From assembly GCA_943736015.1 (NCBI GenBank), contig OX031061.1, positions 13,339,290-13,403,289 on the forward strand: DNA of 64,000 nucleotides, in the 5' to 3' direction. Under the pieces are notes generated by a model, which worked only from the letters and a program-made list of their open reading frames with translations, was not told the DNA's origin and searched no databases. The DNA comes from Tridacna crocea. Its lineage: Eukaryota; Mollusca; Bivalvia; Cardiida; Cardiidae. Position numbers and translations under genes: made by a program. How positions within the stretch are numbered: the stretch's first letter is position 1; each line of letters starts with the position of its first letter. Shown in pieces: positions 42,682 to 54,458 of the stretch.

Positions 42682-43425
42682 AAAAGCATGGCTAGGTAAC
42701 CTAATTATCGTTATGTAAATAGGTTATACATGTAACCTGTTTTCATAATCACTTTCACTCTGTCAATACAGAGTATCTGCGCAGTCTGTGTTTGATCTAC
42801 ATTGCTGCATTAATACTTTAAGCCGTCTTCAGTATTTCAAGTCTTATAGGTTGTGAACATTTTTACCCTTTTCCACAAAAAAAATACTGGTTTTTATGAC
42901 CCTGAGAATGAAGGCCTTTGAAAGCATTTGGGGGAAAGGAGAAAATGCTGGTAACCAGCGTTTTCTCCTTTCTTCAAAATGTTTTCTACTTTCTCAAAGT
43001 AATGTTTCTATTTTAAGTAACACTGACTTTGTCATTCGCAATTTTGCTTTCAGTTTTGGACAAGTAAAAAATCTTGTCGATTAGTATAGAATTAATTGTT
43101 CTATACAGATTCTCTGTAAATTACTCTTTCAACATGATGATAACAATTATGTCTTGTAAAAATTTGTACTATGGGCCGGAGGCCTAAATTATGAAATAAA
43201 AGTAATGTATCGTATGGTAAAGTTTTTTAATATAAACTGTTCTCTTATTTTTTGAAATAGTAGTCAAGTGTCTTGAGTAAAATTAATGGACTGAACTGGA
43301 TCTGGATTGTACTTATAAACCGGAATAAGCCGGCGGATTGGACTAAAACCTGAATTTTACAATTTTTCTTCAAACTTGTATAAACCAACATCTTTATCTT
43401 TACCATAGCTACTTATTTCAAATTC
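42682..43425. repeat. Hairpin repeat and LINE 3'-end relic in otherwise unassigned sequence
   Basis: 42934-42972 is an inverted repeat with a single mismatch, centred on GGTAACC, the same family as 63899-63955. ATGGGCCGGAGGCCTAAATT at 43172-43191 followed by ATGAAATAAAAG resembles the 3' end of the LINE at 33638-35245. Nothing else is recognised. Confidence 0.5.
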
Positions 43426-43429
43426 GCTA

Positions 43430-43805
43430 GTGTGTTTGTACTTTCAGAAAGTAGAAAATATTGGCTGGAAAGAGATCAGACAGACTGTGCCTGTTGCTTG
43501 ATTGGACTCTGGTGGGGTTGGGTCCCGATGTAGCGCAAAGAAACAAGTCTCCTGGAGAAGTCAAACTAATAGCCTTGCAAATCTGTGGAGACATGCTTCT
43601 ATAGAGGAATGTCAGTATCTGTGACATCATTAGACCTGGGAGACATGCTACTGTCTTTGTTGCATCGGGGCATGTCTCCAGGGAGCATGTCTTCAGGGGG
43701 AGACATACTTTGGTCTATGATGTCTTCTTGGAGTTGCTTATTGCACTCAACATACTATCCCTGACCGGTTTCGTTCTCTAGTTAGAACTCTTCAAAGGTG
43801 TAACG
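43430..43805. repeat. Dispersed 370-bp repeat, copy 1
   Basis: Aligns over its length with 45030-45405. Shared blocks are CTGTGCCTGTTGCTTGA, AATAGCCTTGC, GGAGACATGCT and GGTTTCGTTCTCTAGTTAGA. Minus-strand ORFs across both copies share MSPQI(C/S)KAISL, so a decayed coding region is possible. Family not recognised. Confidence 0.65.
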
Positions 43806-44339
43806 AAGCTATGAATAGTTTCTTGTGTAGTTGGTGGATATAGTATGGCTGTTAATAACTCCATATGAGCGATGGTGCCGGTCTGTGCCGGTCTAGGCTA
43901 TTTTTAGCCAAAAGGCGCCGGTTGATGCCAGTAAAAGCTGAATTTGGCTTTTATGTAACTTGTGGAGCGTTAACGAGGAGCTAAAAAGGGGAAGACTTTA
44001 TCAGACATGGGTGAGTGACGATCGAGAAATATAACTTAAATCAGTGATTATTGAGAAAATCTATATTTGCATAAAGAAATCAAACCATGGTTCATGGTAT
44101 TTACTGCATGCATGCATTATCTGACTTTGGTTTGTACGTGCAGGTGACATCGTCAACGTCGTTGACGGGAATGATGTTGATAGGTGTAATAGACTAGAAA
44201 TGTCTATTAGAAGGATTTCTTTATCATCTCAGAATGTCGGGGTATTCACTTGTCCGTTGTCAACATCAGTTTTAAAATCACATCCCAACAGGAAACAGAA
44301 AAGGATAACAATAATGGCTGAATGCAGGTTTCCCGGCTA
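43806..44339. other. Unassigned sequence
   Basis: Contains GTGCCGGTCTGTGCCGGTCT at 43871-43890 and a short palindrome CGTCAACGTCGTTGACG at 44151-44167. No gene seen. Confidence 0.3.
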
Positions 44340-45029
44340 TCCGAGATCTAAGAGATGTAGATCCCTACCAGATAGAGAATAGTAGGTAGGTCCAATGAGA
44401 TTCTCGTTGCAGAATTAAGTGTGTGAGAATTTTAGTGGAAGTGGTTGGTTACGAGAGTGTCTTTATTCAGGCGTATGTCCCTAATGTGTTCCTTAGTCCC
44501 AATTTTGAACTTATGTAGAGTTTTCCCACGTATATTGAAGCATTTGTTGCATGCTAAGTGATAGACAACTTTGTTGGTTGTAAAGTGTCCTCTTCATTTG
44601 CAATGGGGAAAATCTCAGGGAGAGTTACAATGATAGGCCAGAAGCTGAGAATCGCGCGTTTGATGGAGGACTTTTCCTTTTCAAATGTTAAAACTACTGG
44701 ACGAACTTCCACTCCTGTGAGCACGTCTTTGGATATAACTTGCTTCGTACTGAAGTACAATCTATCGAGGTTGTTCTGCTATGGTAGTAGAGTGTTAGTG
44801 AATCTACTTGGCACAGGACTGATTAAATCAGGATCCAGTTCATCTCCGGGGCATCGCCTGAATCCTGGTTGATCTACGTGACTTAAGGTTGCCTCAGCAC
44901 AGTGTAGAAGCTGCTAGAGAGAGAGAGGCAAGGATGAGATTGCTCATAATGGAAGCAGAACGTGTAGGATTTCTCAATTGGGGTGGTGAGAAAGCACGAC
45001 GTCGACTCGTAGTCTCTGCTAAAGGAAGA
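44340..45029 (-). pseudogene. Degenerate Penelope-like element, GIY-YIG region (tentative)
   Basis: The minus strand encodes VVYHLACNKCFNIRGKTLHK followed by FKIGTKEHIRDIRLNKD and LVTNHFH, with a stop and then NSHTLNS. The pattern (Cys-rich start, GKT, basic helix, EH, then NHF) resembles the GIY-YIG-like endonuclease at the end of Penelope-like retroelements. Upstream, a separate frame with IKRAILSFWPIIVTLPEIF resembles the preceding RT thumb region. Frames are broken and the tyrosine motif is not clean, so the assignment is weak. Confidence 0.4.
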
Positions 45030-45405
45030 CAATATAGAAATTATTGGTTGGAAAGAGACTAGATGGGCAGTGCCTGTTGCTTGACTTGACTCTGGTGACA
45101 TGTTAACGGCACTATTGGCGGGGTCCAGTCCTGATGTCGAGCATGGAATCAAGTCTCCTGGAGGCAAGCTAATAGCCTTGCTGATCTGTGGAGACATGCT
45201 TTTGGGCATTTCAGTACCTGTGACTTCATTAAACCTTGGAGACACGCTACTGTCTTTGTTGCATCCAGGTATATCTCCAGGGAGCATGTCTTCAAGAGGA
45301 GACATGCTTTGGTCTTTGTGGTCTTCTTGGAGTTGCTTATTGCACTCGACATACTATCCCTGACTGGTTTCGTTCTCTAGTTAGAACTCTTCAGAGGTGT
45401 AACAA
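45030..45405. repeat. Dispersed 370-bp repeat, copy 2
   Basis: Direct repeat of 43430-43805, about 85% alike by eye. It ends at GAGGTGTAAC, where a family D repeat begins. Its minus-strand frame (MSPLEDMLPGDIPGCNK) is open for 140 codons but resembles nothing recognised. Confidence 0.65.
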
Positions 45406-46422
45406 ACTTGATCCCCAAAGTTAAAATTTGGGCCCTCTTGGTAGCGGCCCATTAGATAAAGCTACATGCAAAATTTGGTAGCTCTAGGCCTTATGGCTAT
45501 GTACAAGTAGATTATTAAAGTTTCCCTATATAAGCCCATTGAAAACTTGTGACCCCCTGTGACGAGGCTAAATTTGATCCCAGGGCTATAATTTGGGCAC
45601 CCTTGGTAGAGACCCCCTAGATAAAGCTACATGCAAAATTTGATACCCCTAGCCCTTATAGCTAGGTGCGAGAAGATTTTTAAAGTATTCCCTATATAAG
45701 GCCATGTAAAATTTGTTACCCCCCGGGGCGGGGCCAAATTTGACCCCTGGGGTATAAGTTGGTCACCCTTGGTAGAGGTCCACTAGATAAAGCTACATGC
45801 CAAATTTGGTAGCCCAAGGCCCTATGGCTAGGTGGAAGAAGAATTTTAAAGTTCTCCTATATAAGCCCATGTAAAACTTGGTACCCCCAGGGCGGGGCCA
45901 ATTTTCACCCCAAGCTATAATTTAGACACTCTTGGTAGAGGTCCACTTGATAAAACAACACCCCAAATTTAATAGACCTAGGCCCTAAGCCTAGGTAGAA
46001 GACAAGTTTTAAAGTTCCCCCTAAATAAGCCCCCAAAAAAACTTGTGACCCCCGGGGCGGGGCCAATTTTGACCCCAGGGCTATAATTTGAAGAAACTTT
46101 GTAGAGGTCCACTAGATAGAGCTACATGCCAAATTTGGTAGCTCTAGGCCCTACGGTTTCAGACAAGAAGATTTTCAAAGATTTTCAAAATTTTTCAGTT
46201 TTGTTGCCATGGCAACCAGAGTTTTTTAAGGAATTAAATTCTTTCAAGAAATTCTGAAGAGGACCATGGCAGGATCATTTCTGTGAAGTTTCATCAAAAT
46301 TGGATGGGTAGTTTCAGAGAAGAAGATGTTTAAAGAAAAAGTTAACACACGCACGGACGGATGCACGCACGACGGACAACGGGCCATGATATAAGCCCGC
46401 TGGCCTTCGGCCAGTGGAGCTA
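45406..46422 (-). mobile_element. Helentron-like family D element, hairpin end missing
   Basis: Five units of about 166 bp with CCCCGGGGCGGGGCCAATTT and GGTAGAGGTCCACTAGATAA, then the TTGCCATGGCAACC segment. A GCACGCACGACGGACAACGG stretch and the terminus GGCCAGTGGAGCTA follow (46409-46422). Confidence 0.62.
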
Positions 46423-46536
46423 AAAAGCAAAAAATAGATAGAAGATTAAAAAAGAATGATGATAATAATTTAAGACTGACTTAAGCATATTACATTAAGT
46501 CCAACACATCTCATAACCAACATTTCTACGGTATCA

Positions 46537-46790
46537 GGACATTAATTTTGCCCCCTGGACATCTGCCCCCCCAGACTTTTGCCCCCGTAGGACACCTGCC
46601 CGCTGGACATGCCCCCCGGGCATTTGCCCCCGTAGGACGTCTGCCACCTGGACATCTGCCCCCATAGGACATTTGCCCCGGGACAATTGCCCCCAGACAT
46701 TCGCCCCCTTAGGACATCCACTCCCAGACATTTGCCCTGGTAGGACATCTGCTCCTGGATATTTGCCCTCATAGGACAACTGCCTCCTGG
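46537..46790. repeat. Short-unit minisatellite, left arm
   Basis: Irregular units of 15-22 bp built on GGACATTTGCCCCCNTA recur about a dozen times. The same units appear inverted at 48994-49192. ORFs across it are proline/glycine artefacts of the repeat. Confidence 0.75.
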
Positions 46791-47067
46791 GAAATGATAA
46801 GCCTCTTCTAAATGATGTTGAAGAACTAATAACATCCTGACTTTTGCTTTTTCTTAAAATGCAAAAAAAACCAATTTTTATCGGGTTTACAGCAGGCGTG
46901 CCAGATGAGTAACTGACTTTATAGTTATCATACTGGAAGTTTGATATCAAAACTGAAATCAACTAGAGCTATCACTCCACGTGATCATACCCCCCACCAG
47001 CTCCTTGCCACCAAACAGGTCTTTGTCACAGAATGCAGATTGGTTGAGTACAAAAGTAAGAGATGAA

Positions 47068-48834
47068 CAAGAGCGGCAAATTGTCGCAAAATATGCCCGT
47101 CTTACCCCAAGTTGTTAAGCTGGGGCATGCACCGGACAAAATTCAAGTATAAAAAACGACAAAGGGCAATAACTAAAAAATTAAGGGAGCAGGAGCTATG
47201 ATTCCTATGCACTGCATTCCCCCTTGATGAGATCTATCCACCCATGAAATTTCATAACCCTAGCTAGTATAATTTGGAGATATGCTCCGGACAAAAATCA
47301 AGTATGAAAAACAACAAAGGGCAATAACTAAAAAATTAAGCAAGCAAAAGTTATGATTCCTGTGCACTGCACTCCCCCTTGGTGATATCTATCGACCCAT
47401 AAAATTTCATAACCCTAGCTAGTATAGTTTTGGAGATATTCACCAGTCAAAATTCAAGTATAAAAAATGACAAAGGGCAATAACTCAAAAATTAAGCAAG
47501 CAATAGTTATGATTCTTGTGCACTGCACTCCCCCTCGGTGAGATCTATCCACCCAAGAAATTTCATAACCCTAGCTACTATAGTTTTGAAGATATGCTCT
47601 GGACAAAATTCAAGTATGAAAAACAACTATGGGCAATAACTCAAACATTAAGTAAGCAAGAGTTATGATTTTTGTGCACTGCACTCCCCCTCGATGAGAT
47701 CTATCCACCAATGAAATTTCATAACCCTAGGTAGTATAGGTTTGGAGATATGCTCCGGACAAAATTCAAGTATGAAAAACAACAAAGGGCAATAACTCAA
47801 AAATTAAGCAAGCAAGGGTTATGATTCTTGTGCACTGCACTCCCCCTCGATGAGATCTATCCACCCATGAAATTTCATAAACCTAGCTTGTATACTTTTG
47901 CAGATATGCTCCAGACAAAGAACTGGACGCCGCCCGCCTGCCCGCCTGGACGCCCGCCCGCCTTGGCTGATCCCATAATACGTCCTGTCTTTGACGGGCA
48001 TATAAAAATTACAAAGGGCAATAACTCAGAAATTAAGCGAGCAGGAGTTATGATTCCAGTGCACTGCACTCCCCCTTGGTGAGATCTATCCAGCCATGAA
48101 ATTTCATAACCCTAGCTAGTATAGTTTTGGAGATACGCTCCAGACCAAATTCAAGTATTAAAAACGACAAAGGGCAATAACTCAAAAATCGAGCAAGCAA
48201 GAGTTATAATTCTATCCACCCATGAAATTTCATAACCCTAGCTAGTATAGTATTGGAGATACGCCTCCGGACAAAATTCAAGTATAAAAAAAACAACAAA
48301 GGGCAATAACTCAAAAATTAAGCTAGCAAGAGTTATGATTCCTGTGCACTGCACTCCCCCTCGATGAGATCTATCCACCTATGAAATTTCATAACCCTAG
48401 CTAGTATAGTTTTGGAGATATGCTCCTGACAAAATTCAAGTATGAAAAAGAAATTTGTCCAGAATCATCAAAGGGCCATAACTCCATGAAACCTAAATAA
48501 ACCATAACCAAAATAGGATATGCACATCTCTGCTTGATACAGAGTCTATTTGTGTAGTTTGAACCAAATCTGTCCAATAGTTGATGAGAAAATGAGCGGA
48601 CAAGAAATTTCATGAAAGGGCCATAACTCAGTGAAAAATCAATGTACTATAACCAACATTTCATATACACATCTCTGCTTGATACTGAGTTTACCTGTGA
48701 AGTTTGAATAAAATTTGTCCAGTAGTTTATGAGAAATAGAGCGGACAAAAAGCTACAGACCGACAGACGGACGGACCGACCAACAAGCTGACTCCTATAT
48801 ACCCCTCAAACAGAGTTTTGGGGGGTATAATTAA
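47068..48834 (+). repeat. Minisatellite-bearing repeat family F, long copy
   Basis: GGGCAATAAC recurs at 47164, 47319, 47475, 47631 and 47787 (155-156 bp period) and then more irregularly to 48480. The unit includes TTATGATTCTTGTGCACTGC and ATGAAATTTCATAACCCTAG. It ends with CGACAGACGGACGGACCGAC and GGGGGGTATAATTAA. It is non-coding. Confidence 0.75.
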
Positions 48835-48993
48835 TCAGCCGAAGATTTTCAAAAAATTGCACTTAAGGATACAACAGCTGAGAGGTCTTTTTCATAGTGC
48901 CGGTCAAAATTGCCATGTACAATATATGTGTTTATCTCAAAGTTGCTTTTTTGGGATTGTCCCTTAAAGGAGCTAGACGTCCAAGTTGTAAAC

Positions 48994-49192
48994 AAACTGA
49001 GTGGGCAAATGTTTAGGGGGCAGATGTCCGGGGGGCACATGTCCTAGGAGGGGCAGATGTCCTAAGGAGGCAGATGTGTGGGGGGCAGATGTCCTAGGTT
49101 GGCAGATGTCAGGGGGGCAAACGTCCAGGTGGAAGGTGTCCTAAGGGGGCAAAAGTCCGGGGAGAGAAGTCTGGGGGGGCAAATGTCCTAGA
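48994..49192. repeat. Short-unit minisatellite, right (inverted) arm
   Basis: Units built on GGGGGCAGATGTCCTA, the reverse complement of the motif at 46537-46790, about ten copies. Confidence 0.75.
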
Positions 49193-50248
49193 CCCCATTT
49201 CTATGTAGCCTCCTTTTACAGTAATGGCACGATACTTCATATTATTTCCTTGTCTCTTAATGCCAAGCACCTAACACAGTTCCTAGCAGGTAGGAAAAGA
49301 AAAGCATCAAGCAAAGTTTTTGTAACAAAAACAAAACCACAAATATGGCTGGTAAGCATGAGAATGATGATGGCGATGGTTTAATTGAACAAATACAGGC
49401 GTGTGACAAAGTGGTCCTCTATTAATGAATATTCATTAACAATGTAAGATATCTGCCCTATTGAAATATCAAATCAAAATGAGAAATTCATCTTGGTATC
49501 TCACATTGCTAGTAAATCATATGATTACTTAATTGATGTTTGTAAAATGTGGTTAGCAACTTAGGAATAACAAATCTCTGATTTTTGGCAGTTAACTCTT
49601 TGGCACCAAATAGTGAAGGTCAACCTCTTTCGATGCCTGGATATAATACTCCACTGAAACTCAAACAGAGTTTTATAATGATATGCTTGACTAAACCAGC
49701 AGACAACAGATCTGAGATCAGTCTGCATAAAGATTTAAACTCATGCATAATTATGTATCCTGTATTTAACTAAAAGGTGAATATGACTGTAGGTCTTACT
49801 AGTATGTCATGGCAAGTTCTTTTTCTTTTGTACTTTGATATCATTAGCTGAGAAAACTAACTAATGAAATAACAAGAGAAAGCACCATATATAGCATATA
49901 CAATTTCTTCTTAGTAAATAAGATCAAGATATATTTTACTTTTAAACTTCTTTTGTTCATTTTTTAGATGCAAGAGTTAAATGCTACACTATTTATCAGT
50001 AACTTCAGTACTTTGATTTGCACTAAAAGTTCCTTTTACTGTAAATTAATGAATACCATTATTATGACCATGAAAATAAGCATGCTATAAAATTTTACAT
50101 TTTTTCTGTCTAAAATAAAGAAATGAACCAGATATATGTAGTAGTTGACTCAGCAACTGATCTAAAAGAAAGCCAAAAAGATTATATTAATAAAAGAAAC
50201 CTATCATCCCAGCTTTACAACAAGCAATTTTTCAGTTAACAGACAAAA
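49193..50248. other. Unassigned AT-rich intronic sequence
   Basis: About 1 kb with no repeat units, splice-bounded frame or RNA gene recognised. A 62-codon plus-strand frame at 49585 has no features. Confidence 0.35.
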
Positions 50249-50383
50249 CAAGAGCTTCGCAGAGCGGCGCATATTCGCCCATAAGGGCTTGTCAGTGAAG
50301 TGAGTTAAAATGACGGATGGGCCATGAATTAAGAGATCTTATTCTCCATGATATGTGAAAAATATAAAAGGGCAATAACTAAA

Positions 50384-51384
50384 CAAGAGGGCCAAGATGG
50401 ACCTGGATTGCTCACCTGAATTTTTGAGGGGGCCATAGCCAATTTTTTCAAAATCTAAACAGCCATTTTAGAGAAGAAGAATTTTTAAGAATTTCTTATG
50501 TCTGTAGGGTGTAAATAGCCCACAGAGCCATGTTTCTTGATGGATCAAAATATTTGAGCAACTTTTGAAAAGGGTCAACTAAGGAACATTTCTGTGAAAT
50601 TATTTCAGAATCTGATCAGCCGTTTCAGAGAAGAATTTCAAAAAATTCCTTCATGGCCAAATAGTGCAAGTAGCCCCCATTCACCAGAGCCATGTTTATT
50701 GACAAATCAAAATTTCATTAACACCTTTTGAAAAGGGTCACCAAAAGAACATTTCTGTGAAATTATTCCAAGCGGTTTCAGAGGAGAAGAGTTCATAAGA
50801 ATTTCTTCATTTCCCTATAGTTTAAACTTGTAGCCCCCCATTCACCAGAGCCATGGTTTTTGACTGATCAAATTTTCGTGAACATGTTTTGAAAAGGGTA
50901 ATCCAAGAAACACCTCTGTGAAATTATTTCAAAGTCTGACCAGCCTTTTCAGAGAAGAAGAATTTTTAAGAATTCCTTTATTTCTGTATAGTGCAAGAGG
51001 CTCCCATTCACCAGAGCCATGTTTCTTTTAAAACAGATCAAAATTTCAGAAATAGTTTTTAAAAAGGGTCATCCAAGGAATATCTCTGTGAAATTATTTA
51101 AAAATCTGACCAGCGGTTTCAGAGAAGAAGATTTGTAAAGAATTTCCCAGAAAATTCCATTTGGTTGCCATGGCAACCAGAGTTTTTCACAGAATCAAAT
51201 TCTGTGAACAATTTTTAAAGAGGACCTCCCAAGGAACATTCCAGCCAAGTTTAGTCCAAATTGGCCCAGCAGTTTAGAAGAGTTAATGTTCAAAGAATTG
51301 TTGATGATGCACAACGGACGACGCACTATGAACACCCAGTGATCCTAAAAGCTCCCCTTGAGCATGTTGTGCTCAGGTGAGCTA
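50384..51384 (-). mobile_element. Helentron-like family A element, complete
   Basis: Left CAAGAGGGCCAAGATGGACC with TTGCTCACCTGAA; right GCTCAGGTGAGCTA. Four to five units of ~165 bp and the TTGCCATGGCAACC segment. It is the clearest complete family A copy, inserted in family F at ...AATAACTAAA. Confidence 0.68.
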
Positions 51385-51628
51385 AAAAATAAGGGTGGCA
51401 CGGTTACAAATTTTGTGAACTGTTCTTATCTACAAGGTGTTCTATCAATCTTTGAAAGTTCAAGATCATAGCTTTTATATTTTAGAAATTATGGCCCAGA
51501 CGAAAATTCACTTCTTCATAATGTGTTCTATTAGTCTTAAAAGTTTCAAGATAATTGATTTTGAAGTTTGGGATATATAGTCTTTACAAAAGTTCAAACC
51601 GATAATAAACAAAGGGCAATAACTCAAA

Positions 51629-52705
51629 CTAGAAGGCCCTGAAGGGCCTGAACATGCTGTACTGGCAGAGAATTTGATTTTGCTTTTTCATGAAAATCTG
51701 ACAAGAAATGCATACTTTGTCACGAAAACAAGAATTGGTAATTTTCAACTTGAAATGGTTTCTTTTCCCATACTGTTTGTTGGATTTATTTCAAAATAGA
51801 TAGGGTTGAAGCTATAAGTGAGATAAACAAATTGTGCAAGTTTCACAAAAATCTAATTACAAATGCACATTTTATCCCGTAAACAAGAATTCAAAATTTT
51901 CAACTTGAAATGGCTACTTTTTCCATACTGCTCGTTGGATTTTTCTCAAAATCAATAGGGTTGAAGCTACTGATAAGATAAACAAACTGTGTGATTTTCA
52001 TGAAAATCAGGCAACAAATGAGGCCTTTAGTGCGTAAACAAGAATTTAAAATGTTCAAGTTGAAATGGCTACTTTTCCCATACTGTTTGTTGGATTTTTT
52101 TCAAATCAATAGGGTTGAAGCTATTGATGAGATAAACAAACTGTGCAAGTTTCACGAAAATCAGGCAACAAGTGCAGACTTTATCGCGTAAACAAGAATT
52201 TGAAATTTTCAACTTGAAATGGCTACTTTTCCAATACTGTTTGTTGGATTTTTCTCAAAATCGTTAGGGTTAAAGCTATTGATGACATAAACAAACTGTG
52301 CAAGTTTCATGAAAATCAGGCAACAAATGCAGACTTTATTGCATAAACAAGAATTTGAAATTTTCAACTTGAAATGGCTACTTTTCCCATACTGTTTGTT
52401 GGATTGTTTTCAAAATCATTAGGTTGAAGCTATTGATGAGATAAACAAACTGTGCAAGTTTCACGAAAATTGGGCATCAAATGCAGACTTTATTGCGTAA
52501 ACAAGAATTTGAAATTTTCAACTTGAAATGGCTATTTTTCCCACACTGTTTGTTGGATTTTTCTCAATATCAATAAGGTTAAAGCTATTGATGAGATAAA
52601 CAAACTGTGCAAGTTTCATGAAAATCAGGCATGAAATGCAGACTTTATTGCGTAAACAAATCACGCCATGACATAAGCTCTGCTGGCTGAAAGCCAGTAG
52701 AGCTA
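51629..52705 (-). mobile_element. Helentron-like family B element, complete
   Basis: Left CTAGAAGGCCCTGAAGGGCC (hairpin end); right GGCTGAAAGCCAGTAGAGCTA (hairpin start). Six units at about 155 bp, with CTGTGCAAGTTTCA at 52141, 52296, 52450 and 52605. On its own strand the element is flanked by T on both sides, as are the other family B copies. Confidence 0.7.
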
Positions 52706-52760
52706 ATGAAGGTGGCAGAGTTATGGTTCATGTGCACTGCACTTCTCCATAATGGGTTCT

Positions 52761-53640
52761 CACTGCTCTCAATGGATATTTCTGTTTACATCATCTGATC
52801 GCGCCCAATTTCTTTTTGATTATCAGTTCAATCCGTAAATGCGTTTTCTTCATATTTCTTTATCAGATACGTGTTAAGGTGAAAAATGTAAAATGGCACA
52901 ATTCATACCGAAGTTTATCGATAATTTCCGTCTCCATCCGTTACGCTGATCGGTAAATGGGACTCAAATGGGACCCGTGTGAATACCTTATTACAGGTTT
53001 TGGAGTTTAAATCACCATCAAACTTCTACTTTAACGGAGAAAAATAGTGTAAGGTTAGAGAGTGAACTTGTTTGAATTTATTTTATGTTACATTGTAAAA
53101 GTTTATGAGTATAAAAATAACATAGGTCCTATGTGGGTTCAAGAAGGGCTGAAATTCCAGCAAAAGACCCACATGGGTCCCATATAGATATTTAGCCCAG
53201 GTTTTGCCCATATGGGACCCAGTTTGTCATGTTTGCTGGGCAATTACGCCAATTAGCATACTATGGAAAAGAACTAACTATTGTAATAAAGAGTCTGAAA
53301 ACTGATTGCATGTTTAAATTTTCTTTTGACTTTAGTAATTAAAAATCATTTCATCAACTACTGTATTTCTGTATCAATATATGGTCTCAAAAGTCAAAAT
53401 ACTTATTTTGTTTCAAGACAAGATTTACAAGTAAAACAATCCATAAACATAGTCAATTAATATGTCAATTTTCTTTTTGAAAATAGGGGTCTAAGTGTCT
53501 CACTTAAATAGGGGTCTATGTGTCTCAGGGGTCAAATTGTCACCCAAGTTTTAAGGGGTCTAAATGGTCAGAAGTCCAAGTATCTGACATCCAGGGGAGA
53601 CGACCGGGGGGGGGAACGTCTTAAGGGACAACTCTCCTAT
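52761..53640. repeat. Diverged repeats; ATGGGACCC palindromic segment
   Basis: 53140-53235 contains ACCCACATGGGTCCCATAT and CCCATATGGGACCCA, partly self-complementary. 52960-52980 has AATGGGACTCAAATGGGACC. 53485-53600 has repeated GGGGTCTA and GTCTCA motifs. No exon was found. Confidence 0.45.
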
Positions 53641-53672
53641 GGTGAACTCAACAATTTAGGAAATCTTCTTAC

Positions 53673-53697
53673 CTATTCGAAATTCTGAATCTGCCAT
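53673..53697 (-). CDS. IFI44-like GTPase, coding exon 1
   Basis: ATG at 53697-53695 encodes MADSEFRI plus one base, ending at donor G|GTAAGAAG. The phase (1) fits exon 2 exactly, where the split codon becomes Asp. A start codon, a strong donor and a phase match make it the likely first coding exon, although 25 nt is too short for independent proof. An alternative is a start in exon 2, but no Met precedes the P-loop there. Confidence 0.6.
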
Positions 53698-53742
53698 TAT
53701 GGCCTTAAATCGGTTTCTATCGTAGAATATATGCCGGTTTTT

Positions 53743-53749
53743 CTATATA
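53743..53749 (-). promoter_or_regulatory. TATA-like box for the GTPase gene
   Basis: TATATAG on the minus strand, 46 nt upstream of the ATG, which would give a very short leader. Position fits; no other support. Confidence 0.3.
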
Positions 53750-54458
53750 TCTGTGAATGTCGGATGTGAATGTCACAGTGAGGTTGTTAACAATGCGCAG
53801 TTTACGCTCCCAAAAGTAGTTCTCGATATCTTTATTCAAAATTTAAGCAGCATTCGTCTAACAAACTGACATACTTACTTTAGAAAAGTGAAGCCACTGT
53901 TAAATGAATTCAACTGCATTTGAAAAGTAAAACTGATGCGACAGCTGTCAGCTTCTACAGCCTCGTTGACGAGGTCAAGTCATTATAGAGGTCAAGTAGA
54001 GCGGGGTCAGAGTTGAATGTCAGTTTTCGTAAGTTTTACCGGTTGCTTGTTGTCGTAGAACCACTCAAACATTGTTTCCTTCCGTAAAAGTGATTATTGT
54101 GATTTCGATCATAAAATTAATTTGTAAATGGAGCTGCTTTTCGAAAGGAAATGAGATAAGAAATCCACTAAGGGGGTTTCCAGTAGGCTATTTTTAGAAT
54201 TCTGGGAATTTAGATCTACTTTCGGTTTAAATACAGGTACATCTACATTTTAGGGCAGAACTATGTATAAGTTTTATTGTCAGTTATATAGATCTAAACA
54301 CTAAAACAGAATATGACCTGTGTTTAACAATCTCATTTCTGTATACCCTTTGTTTTTCTTTAAACTTTCTGTCTCGGTAACAAGGTAACAATGTAATCAT
54401 ACATTTAGTAGAGGAACTACTTTCCAGAATCGTCCTTCACTGGCTTCAGGTTCAACAC
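53750..54458. promoter_or_regulatory. Shared upstream region of two divergent genes
   Basis: About 0.8 kb separates the two opposing start codons and contains none of the repeats that fill the rest of the window. A bidirectional promoter is inferred from layout only. Confidence 0.4.

Larger units (their letters stand above)
50249..52760 (+). repeat. Family F repeat with two nested elements
   Basis: Starts AACAAGAGCTTCGCAGAGC. Remnant units with GGGCAATAACT at 50371 and 51615, and GCAGAGTTATGGTTCATGTG near 52716, flank a family A element (50384-51384) and a family B element (51629-52705). Confidence 0.6.
41361..53672 (-). other. GTPase gene intron 1, about 12.3 kb
   Basis: Bounded by the donor GTAAGAAG (53672 downward) and the acceptor at 41361-41363 (CAG). 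It contains Helentron-like elements, family F repeats, a Penelope-like relic and inverted minisatellites, annotated separately. Confidence 0.6.

Noticed and set aside
46534-46962. 142-codon glycine-rich ORF
   Set aside because: It is a translation of the short-unit minisatellite; the repetition explains the open frame.
47164-48480. CRISPR-like regular repeats
   Set aside because: The 155-bp units are contiguous minisatellite copies without short unique spacers, and the DNA is eukaryotic.
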